Below are positions 63,672 through 64,000 of a DNA stretch of 64,000 nucleotides, one piece after another. How positions within the stretch are numbered: position 1 is the stretch's first letter; each line of letters opens with the position of its first letter. The translations under genes and the position numbers were made by a program. The notes beneath the pieces are model-generated. The model ran no database searches and was not told the DNA's origin. It saw nothing but the letters and a program-made list of their open reading frames with translations. The stretch is from Gallispira sp964526435. Lineage in GTDB: Bacteria; Bacillota; Clostridia; Lachnospirales; CAG-274. The stretch lies in NCBI GenBank assembly GCA_964526435.1, contig CAZGIC010000002.1:1-64000 (forward strand). Reading direction: 5' to 3'.

Positions 63672-63711
63672 GGGGCTGCTGTAAAATATGCAAATATTTT
63701 GCAGCAGCCTC
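63672..63711 (+). terminator. Hairpin closing the rsmB-thiN operon
   Basis: 16-bp stem with one wobble (GGCTGCTG...CAGCAGCC, AT-rich inner part), loop GCAA. Only a short T stretch follows, so strength is uncertain. Confidence 0.7.
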
Positions 63712-63831
63712 TTTGGATTAGAGGGACTGAGAAATTTTATTAAATTTTCCTTTCTGTATACTCCATAAAAAACAAAATGTTGTAACAAATGAAATATTAA
63801 ACACAGAATTTTATTTCAGCTGCATAAACCA

Positions 63832-63860
63832 TTGAAAAATGTCCCTTAATAGGTTAAAAT
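63832..63860 (+). promoter_or_regulatory. Promoter for the terminal gene
   Basis: TTGAAA (63832-63837), 17-base spacer, TAAAAT (63855-63860), 30 bases before the ATG. Confidence 0.6.
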
Positions 63861-63890
63861 GTATATAAGAATAATTCAGGAGGAAGAATA

Positions 63891-64000
63891 ATGAAAAAGA
63901 TATTTTTAATAACATTTTTATTTTCATTGCTTTTTGCTCTGCCGGTGTATGCAGGTACGATAATTACAGCTCCAATTGACGGCAGACCTATAAGCGATGA
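63891..64000 (+). CDS. Secreted protein, probably DUF4127 family, 3' truncated by the window
   Basis: The ATG at 63891 follows AGGAGGAAG. The first 36 residues show a signal peptide ending VYAG, then TIITAPIDGRPISD, which resembles the opening of DUF4127 proteins (…PLDDRP…). Too little is visible to confirm. The rest lies outside the window. Confidence 0.5.
   Translation, partial: MKKIFLITFLFSLLFALPVYAGTIITAPIDGRPISD

Overview
The window is AT-rich DNA of a strictly anaerobic, endospore-forming Firmicute, most likely a gut Clostridia of the Lachnospiraceae type or a relative. The evidence is the coding bias, strong AGGAGG-type ribosome binding sites, a large Alu-domain SRP RNA, SpoIIP, a SpoIIIE/FtsK translocase, the stp-prkC-rsgA-rpe-thiN cluster, pyruvate formate-lyase, and a set of secreted pectinases with dockerin and cohesin modules. 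I cannot name the species. No phage, transposon, CRISPR array, tRNA or rRNA was found.

Layout. 1-7.3 kb: the end of a stalk-domain surface protein with 45-bp tandem repeats, ispE and phnX (minus strand), a degenerate ABC ATPase/permease pair followed by an SPFH/zinc-ribbon protein, a Cys-rich protein and a lipoprotein. 7.6-11.6 kb: a large PL9 pectate lyase. 11.6-15.6 kb: DUF2461, a divergent Tet(M)-like GTPase, a TadA-Cdd1 fusion and a HAD phosphatase. 15.7-16.4 kb: SRP RNA and a probable small RNA with three exposed C-rich segments. 16.4-27.8 kb: spoIIP, then a pectin locus with two PL1 lyases carrying dockerin and (in one) cohesin modules, a cohesin-dockerin protein, a cohesin-like protein and a 54-aa peptide. 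29.4-35.5 kb: a complete sucrose PTS operon (EIIBCA, sucrose-6-phosphate hydrolase, fructokinase, HPr, EI). 35.6-49.3 kb: housekeeping genes (DUF4914 P-loop protein, FtsK, purK-purE, Xre regulator, aminotransferase, tsaD, an ECF sigma pair, RNase Z, YajC, MurA). 49.5-52.9 kb: the pyruvate formate-lyase locus. 52.9-63.7 kb: rsmG, a LacI regulator, plsC, and the rsmB-rlmN-stp-prkC-rsgA-rpe-thiN operon. The window ends inside a probable DUF4127 gene.

The most striking feature is pyruvate formate-lyase. The catalytic gene ends before the glycyl-radical domain. That domain is encoded as a separate 79-residue protein two genes downstream. Between them lies a 74-residue partial paralogue that lacks the radical loop and has three cysteines instead. 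The activating enzyme follows, after a terminator. This looks like a naturally two-part PFL with an accessory third small protein, under a promoter with a Fur/PerR-like palindrome and a 5' leader hairpin.

The physiology hangs together as pectin and sucrose fermentation. Secreted lyases held on cohesin/dockerin proteins cut pectin, the PTS operon imports sucrose, and PFL turns pyruvate into formate and acetyl-CoA. Other points of note are an HPr with its catalytic histidine but Arg in place of the regulatory Ser46, and a small RNA whose terminator loop is complementary to GGGGG-type ribosome binding sites of pectin and PTS genes in this same window.
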